DNA of 64,000 nucleotides from Sporomusaceae bacterium FL31 (GCA_003990955.1 BIFV01000008.1:365066-429065); one strand, 5' to 3'. Positions 38,102 through 46,914 are shown, counted from the stretch's first letter. Notes: generated from the sequence alone by a model not told the origin. Translations and numbers: made by a program.

Positions 38102-38967
38102 TATCCTGCCACCTTTCGTCCAGTCAACTCTACAAAGACATCTTCCAAATTAGAAAGACGAATGGTTGTTGTCACTGAAAGCGTTGCAGCAAATTGAGCC
38201 GCATCGGCGCGAGCGGCAAAAAAGCGGGAGTTGGTAGTTTCGCCATCCGACCATTCTACGACGAACTCACCCAGTCCCTGACACAAGGCAGCCGGCGAAT
38301 TCAGCGCAATCAGCTTGCCTTTGTCTAAAATGGCAACCCGGCTGCAAAGATTCTCTGCTTCCTCAATATAATGCGTGGTTAATAATACCGTCAGTCCTTC
38401 ATCATTCATCCGTCTTATCAGATCCCATAGCTTCCGTCTGACCTGCGGATCGAGGCCGACTGTCGGTTCATCAAGAAATAGCACTTGGGGGCGATGCAGC
38501 AAAGCTCTGGCAATCATCAATCGCCGCTTCATCCCGCCAGAAAAGGTATTGACCCGGTCATGTTCCCGCTCACTAAGTTCGACATAGTTTAACAGTTCAG
38601 TAATGCGCTGGCTGCGTTCGGCTTTGGGAATATGATGCAAACGCCCATGCAAATCCAGGTTTTCTCTGGCTGTTAAATCACTGTCCAAATTAAAGAATTG
38701 TGGGACTACACCAATAATAGCCTTAATTTGCTGTTCATCGGCCGGCAAATCCCAATCAGCGATCTTAATTTGTCCAGCGGTTGCCTTTGTCAGCATGGTT
38801 AGAATACGAATGGTTGTTGTCTTTCCAGCACCGTTAGGGCCCAGCAAACCAAAAGTCTCGCCTTTATTAATAAGTAAGCTTAAATCGTCAATTGCAATCC
38901 GATCAGCAAATTTTTTTACCAACCCATTGATAGTAATCATTGGTTTTTCATCAGCCTTTACATTCAT
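38101..38967 (-). CDS. ABC exporter ATPase
   Basis: 288 residues. Walker [10 protein letters not shown], signature FSGGMKRR, Walker [16 protein letters not shown]-loop [11 protein letters not shown]. Same class as drug, lipid and heme exporter ATPases that pair with ABC-2 permeases. AGGA precedes the ATG; overlaps the upstream FecE-like gene by 17 bases. Confidence 0.92.
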   Translation of the reverse strand: MNVKADEKPMITINGLVKKFADRIAIDDLSLLINKGETFGLLGPNGAGKTTTIRILTMLTKATAGQIKIADWDLPADEQQIKAIIGVVPQFFNLDSDLTARENLDLHGRLHHIPKAERSQRITELLNYVELSEREHDRVNTFSGGMKRRLMIARALLHRPQVLFLDEPTVGLDPQVRRKLWDLIRRMNDEGLTVLLTTHYIEEAENLCSRVAILDKGKLIALNSPAALCQGLGEFVVEWSDGETTNSRFFAARADAAQFAATLSVTTTIRLSNLEDVFVELTGRKVAG

Positions 38968-39766
38968 CTTTTGTATCCTGATTGTGAGGCGCCAGTCCGT
39001 TCACAACAAAAACAGGTTTTCCGCTTGATGCCGGCACGACCTCAGCTTCAACACGAAATACGTCCCGCAGCATAGCTTTTGTAACCACCTGTTCCGGCAC
39101 ACCAGCCGCAAAAATAGCGCCGTCACGCAATACCGCAATATGGTCAGCATATTGCGCCGCCTGATTGATGTCATGCAGCACCATCACAACGGTAATGTTA
39201 TTTTCTTGATTTAATTTTGCTACCAATTGCATGATTTCCAACTGGTGACAAATATCAAGATACGTCGTGGGTTCATCCAATAACAGCACTTGCGGTTGCT
39301 GTGCTAAAGCCATAGCAATCCAAGCCCGTTGGCGTTCACCACCGGACAAGGTACTGACTAAGCGCTCTGCCATATCATGAACCCCAGTCTGAGCTAATGC
39401 CCAGTTCACGATACCTTGATCTTCTGACGCCAGGCCCTTCCACCAGCTGCGGTGCGGGAAACGGCCATGTTCGACCAAATCCCTGACACTCAAATCTGGC
39501 GGTGATTGGGGCGACTGCGGCAATACCGATAACCGCCTAGCTAGCTCGCGGCCGCCAATGCCAGCCAAATTACGGCCATCAAAATAAACCTGTCCAGCCT
39601 GTGGCCGCAGAACGCGCGACAGTGCTTTCAACAAGGTACTCTTTCCTGAACCGTTGGGACCAAGAATAGCCGTAATCTTACCTGTTGGAACAGCTAAGGT
39701 CAAATCTTCAATAATCAGTTTATCGCCAATACGGATGGCTAAGTTACGTGCCTCAAGAATACTCAT
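38951..39766 (-). CDS. FecE/BtuD-type ABC importer ATPase
   Basis: 271 residues. Walker A GPNGSGKST, signature LSGGERQR, Walker B VLLLDEPTTYLD, H-loop VMVLHDINQAAQY, all typical for iron-siderophore/heme/B12 importers. AGGAGGG precedes the ATG; TAATG overlap with the permease gene. Confidence 0.92.
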   Translation of the reverse strand: MSILEARNLAIRIGDKLIIEDLTLAVPTGKITAILGPNGSGKSTLLKALSRVLRPQAGQVYFDGRNLAGIGGRELARRLSVLPQSPQSPPDLSVRDLVEHGRFPHRSWWKGLASEDQGIVNWALAQTGVHDMAERLVSTLSGGERQRAWIAMALAQQPQVLLLDEPTTYLDICHQLEIMQLVAKLNQENNITVVMVLHDINQAAQYADHIAVLRDGAIFAAGVPEQVVTKAMLRDVFRVEAEVVPASSGKPVFVVNGLAPHNQDTKDECKG

Positions 39767-40788
39767 TACACTTCCCTCCTCAGCAAATAGAGGAAAAATG
39801 GCGCACCTACGAAGGCCATAATAATGCCAACCGGCAGTTCAACAGGTGCCAGCACAGTACGAGCCAACATATCGCTGAACGTGACCACACCAATACCCAA
39901 AAGCGCTGATGCTGGCAATAAATAACGATAATCTGATCCGATCAGCAGCCGTGCTGCATGTGGCACGACCAAGCCAACGAAGCCTAACAGTCCAGCCACA
40001 CTGACAGCACTAGCTGCGAGCAAGGCGGCTACCGCTGTCATAGCAAGCCGCGTTATTTCAACATTCAGTCCAAGTCCACGCGCCATATCATCGCCAAGCT
40101 GCAGCACATTAAGCCGGGATGCTCCCATAAGCGCTAGCAAACCGCCCAAAAGTGAGTATGGCAGAATAATTTCTAAATGAGGCCAACTGCGGGCTGACAA
40201 ACCACCAACCATCCACATCAAGGCCCCATGCACACGATCACTGTAAAAAATCATCAATGCTGAAATACCAGAACCCAAGAAAGCCGAAACAGCCACACCG
40301 GCCAAGATAATCCGAATAGGCCTGATACCACCCTTCCAAGCCAGCATATAGATGATGACCGCAGCAGCCATAGCACCAGTAAAAGCAATGGGTGTAATCA
40401 AATATTCCATGGTGGGAAATAGAATCATCACTGCCACACCAGCTAGGCCTGCCCCTGAAGAGATCCCAATAATGTGTGGATCAGCCAATGGATTGCGCAT
40501 AACGGCTTGCAGAATAGCTCCCGACAACGCTAAATTCATACCAACCAATGCCCCAACCAAAGTCCGCGGCAAACGAATATTCCAGATGACCTGCCCTTTG
40601 GCATCACCCGCAGCTGTCACGAGAATTTGCCAGACTTGCTCAGGAGTTATAGTCAGAGCCCCTTTGATTAAACTGACAATAATGCCGCCAACCGCCATAC
40701 TCGCAAATATACCAAGCACGAATAACCGCCAGGCAGTTCTTGAACCTCCAAAAACACGCCCAGCGGCATCTTTATGCTTACTTGACAT
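39766..40788 (-). CDS. FecCD/BtuC-type ABC importer permease
   Basis: 340 residues, about nine to ten helices. NIRLPRTLVGALVGMNLALS, ADPHIIGISSGAGLAG, GLLGFVGLVVPHAARLLIGS and PVELPVGIIMAFVGAPFFLY are hallmarks. Overlaps the substrate-binding gene by 11 bases. Confidence 0.93.
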   Translation of the reverse strand: MSSKHKDAAGRVFGGSRTAWRLFVLGIFASMAVGGIIVSLIKGALTITPEQVWQILVTAAGDAKGQVIWNIRLPRTLVGALVGMNLALSGAILQAVMRNPLADPHIIGISSGAGLAGVAVMILFPTMEYLITPIAFTGAMAAAVIIYMLAWKGGIRPIRIILAGVAVSAFLGSGISALMIFYSDRVHGALMWMVGGLSARSWPHLEIILPYSLLGGLLALMGASRLNVLQLGDDMARGLGLNVEITRLAMTAVAALLAASAVSVAGLLGFVGLVVPHAARLLIGSDYRYLLPASALLGIGVVTFSDMLARTVLAPVELPVGIIMAFVGAPFFLYLLRREV

Positions 40789-41749
40789 GGGTAAAGACCT
40801 CAGGATAAGCTATTTTCGCCATATATGCAACCGCATCAGGATATCGCAGCCCTGGATTCAACAAAAACAGCTCCTCTGGCAGGATATGGACCTGTTTATT
40901 TTGAACCGCAGCTAAGGTAGACCAGGCAGGACTGCTTTCCAGATCGGCTTTCATCCGTTTTTCAACCTCAGCACCATATCCCATGGTAACTACAAAAATC
41001 ATATCCGGATTGGTTTCTACCAGTTTTTCCAAGCTATACGGAGTTGCATCAGGATCACTTTCCAACGCACGGCTGCCGCTCGCTACATTGTGCAGCTTCA
41101 GTTGCTTCGCAATACTTCCGGTAATACTATTGTCCAGCTCAACGGTGACGCTTTTCGCAGTTGCATGAATAATAGCCACTTTTAGTTGCTTGTCCGGAAC
41201 CTTTGCCACAATATCGTTAACTTTTACATCAATATCACGAGCAAGCTCTTCGCCTTTCGGCATTGTCCCCGCAATATTGCTGAATAATTTCAATTTTTCA
41301 ACAACATCTTGATAACTCTTGATCCGAACAAGAATAACGGGTATCTTGTTACTTTCCAGAGCAGGGATTAACTTATCATGAATGCCCTGAAATGCAATGA
41401 CTAAATCAGGCTGCAGTGATACAACTTTTTCAAGATTAACATTGTAGACATAGCCAATTTCAGCAACATCTTGCGCAGCAGACGGAATTCCACCCGTCTT
41501 GGAACCTGGTCTGCCAATGGCTTTGCCACCCACAGCATAGAGCAGATCAAGGAAAGATGTTGATAATACAACGATTTTTTCCGGTTTATGCGGCAATACT
41601 ACCGTTCTCCCGGTATCGTCTGTTATTGAAAGATAGCCCTGCGATTTTTCCACTGCGCTTGGAGCTTGACTTCGCCCACACCCAGCCAGCAAAACTACCA
41701 GCAACATGATGCATATCGCAATGGTTTGATTCTTTTTTGTAACCTGCAC
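40778..41749 (-). CDS. Iron/corrinoid-type substrate-binding lipoprotein
   Basis: 323 residues if started at the GTG at 41749, which has GAGGTGG 6 bases upstream; a GTG at 41764 adds five residues and lies too close to AGGAG. Lipoprotein signal: CIMLLVVLLAGCGRS, with Cys at the lipobox. Periplasmic-binding fold type III: KPEKIVVLSTSFLDLLYAVG, LEKVVSLQPDLVIAF and YPDAVAYMAKIAYPEVF. Partner of the next two genes. The ligand cannot be told from sequence; cbiL and cbiK upstream suggest cobalt or a corrinoid. Confidence 0.88.
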   Translation of the reverse strand: MQVTKKNQTIAICIMLLVVLLAGCGRSQAPSAVEKSQGYLSITDDTGRTVVLPHKPEKIVVLSTSFLDLLYAVGGKAIGRPGSKTGGIPSAAQDVAEIGYVYNVNLEKVVSLQPDLVIAFQGIHDKLIPALESNKIPVILVRIKSYQDVVEKLKLFSNIAGTMPKGEELARDIDVKVNDIVAKVPDKQLKVAIIHATAKSVTVELDNSITGSIAKQLKLHNVASGSRALESDPDATPYSLEKLVETNPDMIFVVTMGYGAEVEKRMKADLESSPAWSTLAAVQNKQVHILPEELFLLNPGLRYPDAVAYMAKIAYPEVFTHVK

Positions 41750-41782
41750 CCGCAGCCACCTCACTTCTCCTGGACGTAGTTG

Positions 41783-42481
41783 TTAGCTTCGCCGTGATAA
41801 AATTGTTGAAAGGTAATTAATGCGCTTATCACCAATGGTGTCTAAATCCCTGACTACTTCCTCATCCGGTAAACCGCAGCGGCTGATCATGACAGCCTTA
41901 TCCGCTAAATTATGCCGGTTAAGTTTCTCGACCACATCATGGACATTTTTATAAACCTTCATTAAAACAACATTGTCGGACATTGCCAACGCCTGTTCCA
42001 ATTTTTCTTCTTCAATAGTAGCCGGAATAATGCTCAAAATATTATTTCCTTCAACCAGAGGATAGCCTAATTTACTGCCAATTGCGCAAAAAGCAGTTAC
42101 TCCCGGTACTGTCTCAATCGGATAACCAGAATCCTCCAATAAACGGAACACATAAATATATGTACTATAAAACATCGGGTCGCCCAATGTTAAGAAAACC
42201 ACTTTTTTCCCTGCGGCCAGCAGTGTTAAAATACTTTGCTTATTGCTTTCCCAAGCTTCTGTTAAAATTTCGGTGTCAGAGACCATGGGGAAAACCTGAG
42301 TAAGAATTTCTACATCCGGCTTCAAATAAGGGCTGGCAATCGACAAAGCCACACTACCCTCTTTTTTCTCTGTTTTCGGTGCTATAATGACATCGGCTTC
42401 TTTAATTACTTGAATTGCTTTTACTGTAAGCAGTTCCGGATCGCCCGGGCCTACACCAACACCATAAAAAATTCCTGACAT
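41783..42481 (-). CDS. cbiL: Precorrin-2/cobalt-factor II C20-methyltransferase
   Basis: 232 residues. Uses SAM to methylate C20 of the corrin precursor. Motifs: FYGVGVGPGDPELLTVKAI, FLTLGDPMFYST, ETVPGVTAFCAIGSKLGYPL. By the exported cobaltochelatase next to it, the cobalt-early (CbiL) form is likelier than CobI. The remaining corrin-ring genes are not in this window. Confidence 0.92.
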   Translation of the reverse strand: MSGIFYGVGVGPGDPELLTVKAIQVIKEADVIIAPKTEKKEGSVALSIASPYLKPDVEILTQVFPMVSDTEILTEAWESNKQSILTLLAAGKKVVFLTLGDPMFYSTYIYVFRLLEDSGYPIETVPGVTAFCAIGSKLGYPLVEGNNILSIIPATIEEEKLEQALAMSDNVVLMKVYKNVHDVVEKLNRHNLADKAVMISRCGLPDEEVVRDLDTIGDKRINYLSTILSRRS

Positions 42482-42568
42482 AATAAACCTCCTATAAATA
42501 AAACCGCTGGCGCGAATTTGGGATTTCTAATTCTAAAAAACCCAAAATTAAGTATACCATTAAAAACA

Positions 42569-42610
42569 CAAAAAACCCTAGGCAGTCCCGAAAAAATTTT
42601 CCGGGACTAC
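42569..42610 (-). terminator. Intrinsic terminator between cbiK and cbiL
   Basis: Minus-strand AGTCCCG...CGGGACT stem followed after a short gap by GGGTTTTTTG. It would uncouple part of cbiK transcription from the downstream genes. Confidence 0.7.
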
Positions 42611-42635
42611 TGCAGGTATTTAAACAGACTTCAAT

Positions 42636-43559
42636 CTATTGATGAGCTGTTGGATACAAACCAAGAATGGCATCACGCACATGCTGTACATAAATATCTT
42701 GGAATGCAGGATTTTCGCCAAGACCATGAATATAAGTTCCAACTTGATAGCCATCAGCAATCAAGATATTTTTCCAAGAATCAGGTTCGTCACCAGCCAT
42801 ATCGTTGTTAGCATGATCACCAGCTACCAACATGAGCGGCATAAGAACAACCTTTTTGATTCCTTTTGCTTTTAAAGCAGCTTGTACATCTTCAAAATTC
42901 GGTGTATCAGTTTCTTCAACAACACCCACTACAGCACGAATGCCCGCAGCATCAAGTGCTTGTTGCAATGAAGCATACGCAGGATTATGTTGATGCGGTG
43001 ATCCATGACCCATGAACACTACTGTACGGTCAGGGAATTGCAGCAGTGGCATTTGAGTCTTTAGTGCTTTTGCTGCAATAGCAAAATCGTTTGGAGTGCC
43101 ATTTTCACCATTAAAAGTCAACACTGGACGGCCAATCGTAATCTTATCAAACGCCTTTGCGTAATTATTAACTACCGCAACGACCTTCTTGTCATACTCT
43201 TCACCAGTAGTTAAATGTGTTGTTTGAACAACAATTTCTTTATAGCCTTCTTTTTGCAATTTAGCCAGCGCTTGCTCCAAGCTATCCACTTGAATATTGC
43301 GTTCAGCTAAGCGTGACATAACAATTTTAGAGGTAAATGCCCGGCGCACTTCATAATCCGGGAACTCTGCCTTGATTTTAGTTTCAACACTTCCAATACA
43401 GGCTGCGCGAGCATCATCAAAAGTTGTCCCAAAACTAACCACAACAATAGCTTTCTTGGCTGCTGCTGCCTCAACACTTGCTCCGCCTACTGCGCTGAAC
43501 CCTAATACTAAAGCGCAGAGCAAGAGAATACTTGCACAAAATTTCATTGAACCTTTCAT
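42636..43559 (-). CDS. cbiK: Exported sirohydrochlorin cobaltochelatase CbiK
   Basis: 307 residues. Inserts Co2+ (or Fe2+) into sirohydrochlorin. Unlike cytoplasmic CbiK, it has a clear signal peptide: SILLLCALVLGFSAVGGA, then VEAAAAKK. Catalytic His positions are in VFMGHGSPHQHNPAY and LMLVAGDHANNDMAGDE. A periplasmic CbiK with a similar leader is known from Desulfovibrio vulgaris. A second ATG at 43547 is also preceded by AAAGG. A cobalamin riboswitch lies about 350 bases upstream. Confidence 0.92.
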   Translation of the reverse strand: MKGSMKFCASILLLCALVLGFSAVGGASVEAAAAKKAIVVVSFGTTFDDARAACIGSVETKIKAEFPDYEVRRAFTSKIVMSRLAERNIQVDSLEQALAKLQKEGYKEIVVQTTHLTTGEEYDKKVVAVVNNYAKAFDKITIGRPVLTFNGENGTPNDFAIAAKALKTQMPLLQFPDRTVVFMGHGSPHQHNPAYASLQQALDAAGIRAVVGVVEETDTPNFEDVQAALKAKGIKKVVLMPLMLVAGDHANNDMAGDEPDSWKNILIADGYQVGTYIHGLGENPAFQDIYVQHVRDAILGLYPTAHQ

Positions 43560-43913
43560 TACTTGCTCATCATCCTTTCACCTTAAACTATTTATCCGAA
43601 ACTAATTTACGGACCGATTATTTTATTCTACACTAATTGTTTTTTTCCTCCTGAGTTTCTTGTTTTATTTTAAATTAGTATTGTAAAAAGGATGTCCCGG
43701 TAAACGGGACGGTGTTGCGTTCCCAGTCGCAACCAAAACATTTCGACCTTATGAGCAATGAAAACTCTCCACGTCAAAAACGCTAGAGTATAAAAAAACC
43801 TCCCAAATGGGAGGTTTTTTGCCAAATAGAATATCAATAAAAATCCCAGCTATTAAAAGAATAGCCGGGAAGATGATACACACGCTGTGCAAAATCCCCT
43901 TCCCCATCGCTCG
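43560..43913 (-). promoter_or_regulatory. Expression platform and leader of the cbiK riboswitch
   Basis: Between aptamer and gene: a G-rich GGGGAAGGGGATTTTG, a hairpin at 43844-43870 (TCCCAGCTATT / AATAGCCGGGA, one mismatch), then the terminator hairpin at 43793-43820. Further on two more small hairpins (GTCCCGGTAAACGGGAC, GTTGCG/CGCAAC) lie before the ATG. No CDS is supported here. Confidence 0.6.
43793..43820 (-). terminator. Riboswitch-linked terminator before cbiK
   Basis: Perfect stem AAAAAACCTCCC-ATTT-GGGAGGTTTTTT on the minus strand. Confidence 0.85.
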
Positions 43914-44096
43914 TGAGTATAACGGTGATTGACATATAGGCAGTTCTCCTGGCTCTGGATCATCGCTCGCTCAAACCTTCCCAAGACCTTGTCTCAGTGG
44001 TATCACTTGAGTTTGCTCTCCCATTACAGTGGCGGGACCGCGCCGGCATTACACCGGACTTCCCTATTAAGCCCAATTGGGCACCTATACCGCAGT
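43914..44096 (-). promoter_or_regulatory. Cobalamin riboswitch (RS1) upstream of cbiK
   Basis: Minus strand, 5' to 3': P1 strand GGTATAGGTGCCC, TTAATAGGGAAGTCCGGTG, core GCGGTCCCGCCACTGTAAT, the B12 box AGCCAGGAGAACTGCC, then TATGTCAATCACC and the closing P1 strand. All universally conserved blocks are present. It senses adenosylcobalamin or a related corrinoid and switches off downstream expression. Confidence 0.95.
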
Positions 44097-44109
44097 ATTA
44101 AATTATGAT

Positions 44110-44341
44110 ACTAGCTTCAATATGTTAATAATATCACTAATTTTTTTGCTAGTCAATATTTTCATCAAATTAAATATTAGCGCAGGGTAACACTCTGCTT
44201 TTTTCTTTCATAGCATACACAAGATAGGCGAAATGTTAGCTGTGGCTAAGCAAGTTGTATCAAGGTAAGATAGTTCTCCATGGCTAACCTTTATTCGCAG
44301 CTCAATGTTGCCTTGCGCTAATATTTAAGGAGGTTTGTCAA
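44110..44341 (+). promoter_or_regulatory. Divergent regulatory region with long inverted repeat, feoA2 leader
   Basis: TAAATATTAGCGCA (44171-44184) and TGCGCTAATATTTA (44314-44327) are exact reverse complements 129 bases apart; the right arm ends at the AAGGAGG ribosome site of the plus-strand feoA. An inner pair GTTAGC (about 44235) / GCTAAC (about 44284) nests inside. It could fold in the mRNA leader and hide the ribosome site. No Fur box is evident. Confidence 0.45.
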
Positions 44342-44596
44342 ATGAATCAGAAGTCTGACGTAATCGCTTTATCCACCCTAACTGCAGGTGAGTCCTGCTG
44401 GGTTGCATCCATAGAATTAAATGGACTGCTGAGAAGAAGAATTCTTGATATGGGCATGGTCCCCGGTACTGCCGTGGAGTGCATCCGGCGCAGCCCTGCT
44501 GGTGATCCAATTGCCTTTAGGGTCAGAGATTCAATTATCGCCTTACGGCATGATGATGCCAGTAATATAAAAGTCTATTTATCCAACAACCACTAG
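44342..44596 (+). CDS. feoA: FeoA-family protein of a second Feo system
   Basis: 84 residues. SH3-like: STLTAGESCWVASIELNGLL, RRRILDMGMVPGTAVECIRR and GDPIAFRVRDSIIALRHDDA. AAGGAGGTTTGTCAA precedes the ATG. First gene of the only plus-strand operon. It is only distantly like the feoA at 35961. Confidence 0.92.
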   Translation: MNQKSDVIALSTLTAGESCWVASIELNGLLRRRILDMGMVPGTAVECIRRSPAGDPIAFRVRDSIIALRHDDASNIKVYLSNNH

Positions 44597-44607
44597 GAGG
44601 GTTTTAC

Positions 44608-45381
44608 GTGAACATCAGTACTGAAACGAAGCACCAGGTTTTACGTCAACATTTCGGCATTACCCCCGCACCCAATCAACAAGTCATTGCACTCGCTGGC
44701 AACCCGAATGTCGGCAAAAGCACTGTCTTTAATGCCTTAACCGGTCTGCGCCAGCATACCGGTAACTGGCCGGGCAAAACAGTCGATAATGCCCAAGGTA
44801 CTTTTTACTACCAAGACCAGTCTTTCTTACTGGTTGATTTGCCAGGAACTTATTCAATTTTAGCCCATACGGTAGAGGAGCAAGTGGCAAGAGACTTCAT
44901 TTGTTTCGGCCGTCCTGATGTAACATTAGTCGTGCTTGACGCAACTTGTCTGGAACGAAACCTCAATTTAGCCCTGCAAGTGATGGAGATTACCCCAAAT
45001 GTTGTCGTTTGCGTAAATTTAATGGATGAAGCACGCAAAAAAAATATTCATGTAAATATTGAAGCACTGCAGCAAGAGCTTGGAGTCCCCGTTGTAGCCA
45101 CTGCCGCCCGCAACAGTGAAGGATTGGATGATCTGCTGGCAATTCTTTATCAGGTAGCAAACGGCAAGTGCCAGCCTAATCCGAAGCGTATCGTCTATTC
45201 AACTGAAATCGAAACCGCGGTTGAGGTATTGCTTCCTAAGATTCAACGGTTGATTGATCATCAATTAGACCCACGCTGGGTTGCCCTCAGATTACTGGAT
45301 GGTGATCAAGGTTTTATTGATAGCATCAACTTACATCTGGAATTAAATCTTCACCAATCCCAAAAGGGGGCAGCTGTATGA
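44608..45381 (+). CDS. FeoB GTPase half (split FeoB)
   Basis: 257 residues: the cytoplasmic G domain and helical stalk of FeoB as a separate protein. G1 GNPNVGKST, G2-region NWPGKTVDN, G3 VDLPGTYSILA, G4 NLMDEARKK, then the stalk RWVALRLLDGDQGF. No membrane helix. ATGA overlap (4 bases) with the permease gene. TAGGAGGGTTTTAC precedes its GTG start. It probably gates Fe2+ (or Mn2+) uptake together with FeoA and the permease. Confidence 0.92.
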   Translation: MNISTETKHQVLRQHFGITPAPNQQVIALAGNPNVGKSTVFNALTGLRQHTGNWPGKTVDNAQGTFYYQDQSFLLVDLPGTYSILAHTVEEQVARDFICFGRPDVTLVVLDATCLERNLNLALQVMEITPNVVVCVNLMDEARKKNIHVNIEALQQELGVPVVATAARNSEGLDDLLAILYQVANGKCQPNPKRIVYSTEIETAVEVLLPKIQRLIDHQLDPRWVALRLLDGDQGFIDSINLHLELNLHQSQKGAAV

Positions 45382-46781
45382 AAAGCGTGGTAAGGCCAAT
45401 GACGACTTTGGCAGAAGTCTGCCTAGAGGCGAATTCCATTCGCCTTCAAAATAACAATACCTTAGGCGATAAAATCGTTGCCGATATTTATAGCAATGCT
45501 GAAACCATCGCCCAACGAGTAGTAACCAAGCCTCCGATGGCTAAATCCCTGGATTCCCGGGTTGATGATATCCTTACTTCACGAATTTTTGGTTATCCAA
45601 TTATGCTGGCCTTGCTAGGTGCGATATTCTGGTTCACCATTGAAGGGGCTAATGTATTATCTGAGATGCTCGCCACGGTGTTATTTGGTTTTCAAGATGT
45701 TATTACAACCTGGTTTGAAGCCGCTAATGCTCCAACCTGGCTGCATGGCGTGCTCGTTCTGGGGCTCTACCGCGGCCTGGCCTGGGTCATATCGGTCATG
45801 CTGCCGCCAATGGCTATTTTCTTCCCACTGTTTACGCTATTGGAAGACTTAGGCTACCTGCCGAGGGTCGCTTTCAATTTAGACCACATCTTTAAGAAAT
45901 GCAAAGCCTGCGGCAAACAGATTCTTACCATGTGCATGGGCTTTGGCTGCAATGCAGCTGGTATCGTATCATGCCGGATTATTGATTCCCCCCGGGAACG
46001 CTTGATTGCGATTCTGACCAATAACTTTGTCCCTTGTAACGGCCGATTTCCTACTTTAATTGCGGTTGCTGCCATATTTGTTAGCGGCACTCTAGTCGAA
46101 GATTATTCAACGCCCATTGTCGCGCTAATGATCACCGGCCTGGTACTGTTAGGCGTTTTAATCACTTTCGCGGTTTCCTGGCTGCTCTCCCATACCGTTT
46201 TAAAAGGCGAAGCCTCTTCCATGGTATTAGAACTGCCACCTTACCGCAAGCCGCAGTTTGGCGCTGTTTTATACCGTTCGCTAATCGACCGGACGCTGTT
46301 CGTACTCCGGCGGGCTGTTATCATGGCTGCACCGGCTGGAGCACTGGTTTGGATTTTAGCCAATATTTACATAGGTGAGGCGAGTATTATTGTACACCTT
46401 GCCAATTTCCTGGAGCCTTTTGCCCAGGCCATCGGATTAGACGGTTTTATCCTGCTGGCATTTATCTTAGGCTTGCCAGCTAACGAAATTGTTGTGCCGA
46501 TTTTGCTCATGAGCTATCTATCAACCGGCTATATGATAGAAGTTGATTCTTTGGAGGAATTGCGGCAAATCTTTATCAGCCATGGCTGGACCTGGCTTAC
46601 GGCTTTATGCACCATGCTATTTTGCCTGCTGCACTGGCCTTGCACCACTGCCCTCTTATCAGCCTACAAAGAATCAGGCAGTGCCAAATGGACTTTCTTA
46701 ACCTTCCTGCTGCCCACAGTAGTTGGTATCAGCGTCTGCTTCATTGTGGCCCAGACAGCCCGCCTGCTTGGATTGGCGTAG
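45378..46781 (+). CDS. FeoB membrane half (split FeoB, Gate domains)
   Basis: 467 residues with two Gate-type domains. DDILTSRIFGYPIMLALLGA starts the membrane region; MCMGFGCNAAGIVSCRIID and NFVPCNGRFPTLIAVAAIFV are the two halves of the ion path, retaining the Cys that FeoB uses in GFGC and PCNGR. AAAGGGGG precedes the ATG. The frame differs from the GTPase gene and each has its own start and ribosome site, so it looks like a genuine split and not a frameshift. It could carry Fe2+ or another divalent metal. Confidence 0.9.
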   Translation: MKSVVRPMTTLAEVCLEANSIRLQNNNTLGDKIVADIYSNAETIAQRVVTKPPMAKSLDSRVDDILTSRIFGYPIMLALLGAIFWFTIEGANVLSEMLATVLFGFQDVITTWFEAANAPTWLHGVLVLGLYRGLAWVISVMLPPMAIFFPLFTLLEDLGYLPRVAFNLDHIFKKCKACGKQILTMCMGFGCNAAGIVSCRIIDSPRERLIAILTNNFVPCNGRFPTLIAVAAIFVSGTLVEDYSTPIVALMITGLVLLGVLITFAVSWLLSHTVLKGEASSMVLELPPYRKPQFGAVLYRSLIDRTLFVLRRAVIMAAPAGALVWILANIYIGEASIIVHLANFLEPFAQAIGLDGFILLAFILGLPANEIVVPILLMSYLSTGYMIEVDSLEELRQIFISHGWTWLTALCTMLFCLLHWPCTTALLSAYKESGSAKWTFLTFLLPTVVGISVCFIVAQTARLLGLA

Positions 46782-46794
46782 TAGCGGAAAATTG

Positions 46795-46914
46795 ATTGAA
46801 CCACAGAGTACACAGAGGTCACAGAGGATACGGGAAAGGAATTATTTAGGCGCGATCATTCGCGCCCAACTCTTCCGTAACCCACTTCGCACTCTGTGAC
46901 CTCTGTGGTTAATT
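46795..46914. repeat. Dispersed palindromic repeat, full copy F (best preserved)
   Basis: Arms AACCACAGAGTACACAGAGG and CTCTGTGACCTCTGTGGTTA are inverted around the central hairpin GGCGCGATCATTCGCGCC. It lies between convergent genes. Its last bases include the TAA stop codon of the regulator gene ending at 46909. Confidence 0.85.

Noticed and set aside
40352..40915. Plus-strand open frame of 187 codons
   Set aside because: Antisense to the FecCD-type permease and its lipoprotein gene; no motif.
43793..43820. CRISPR or tandem-repeat signal from repeated hairpins in leaders
   Set aside because: Hairpins are single, differ in sequence and fit intrinsic terminators; no spaced direct repeats exist.
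45370..45390. Possible frameshift between the two FeoB halves
   Set aside because: The second half has its own ATG and AAAGGGGG site, and the ATGA overlap is a normal coupling arrangement, so a natural split is more likely than an error.
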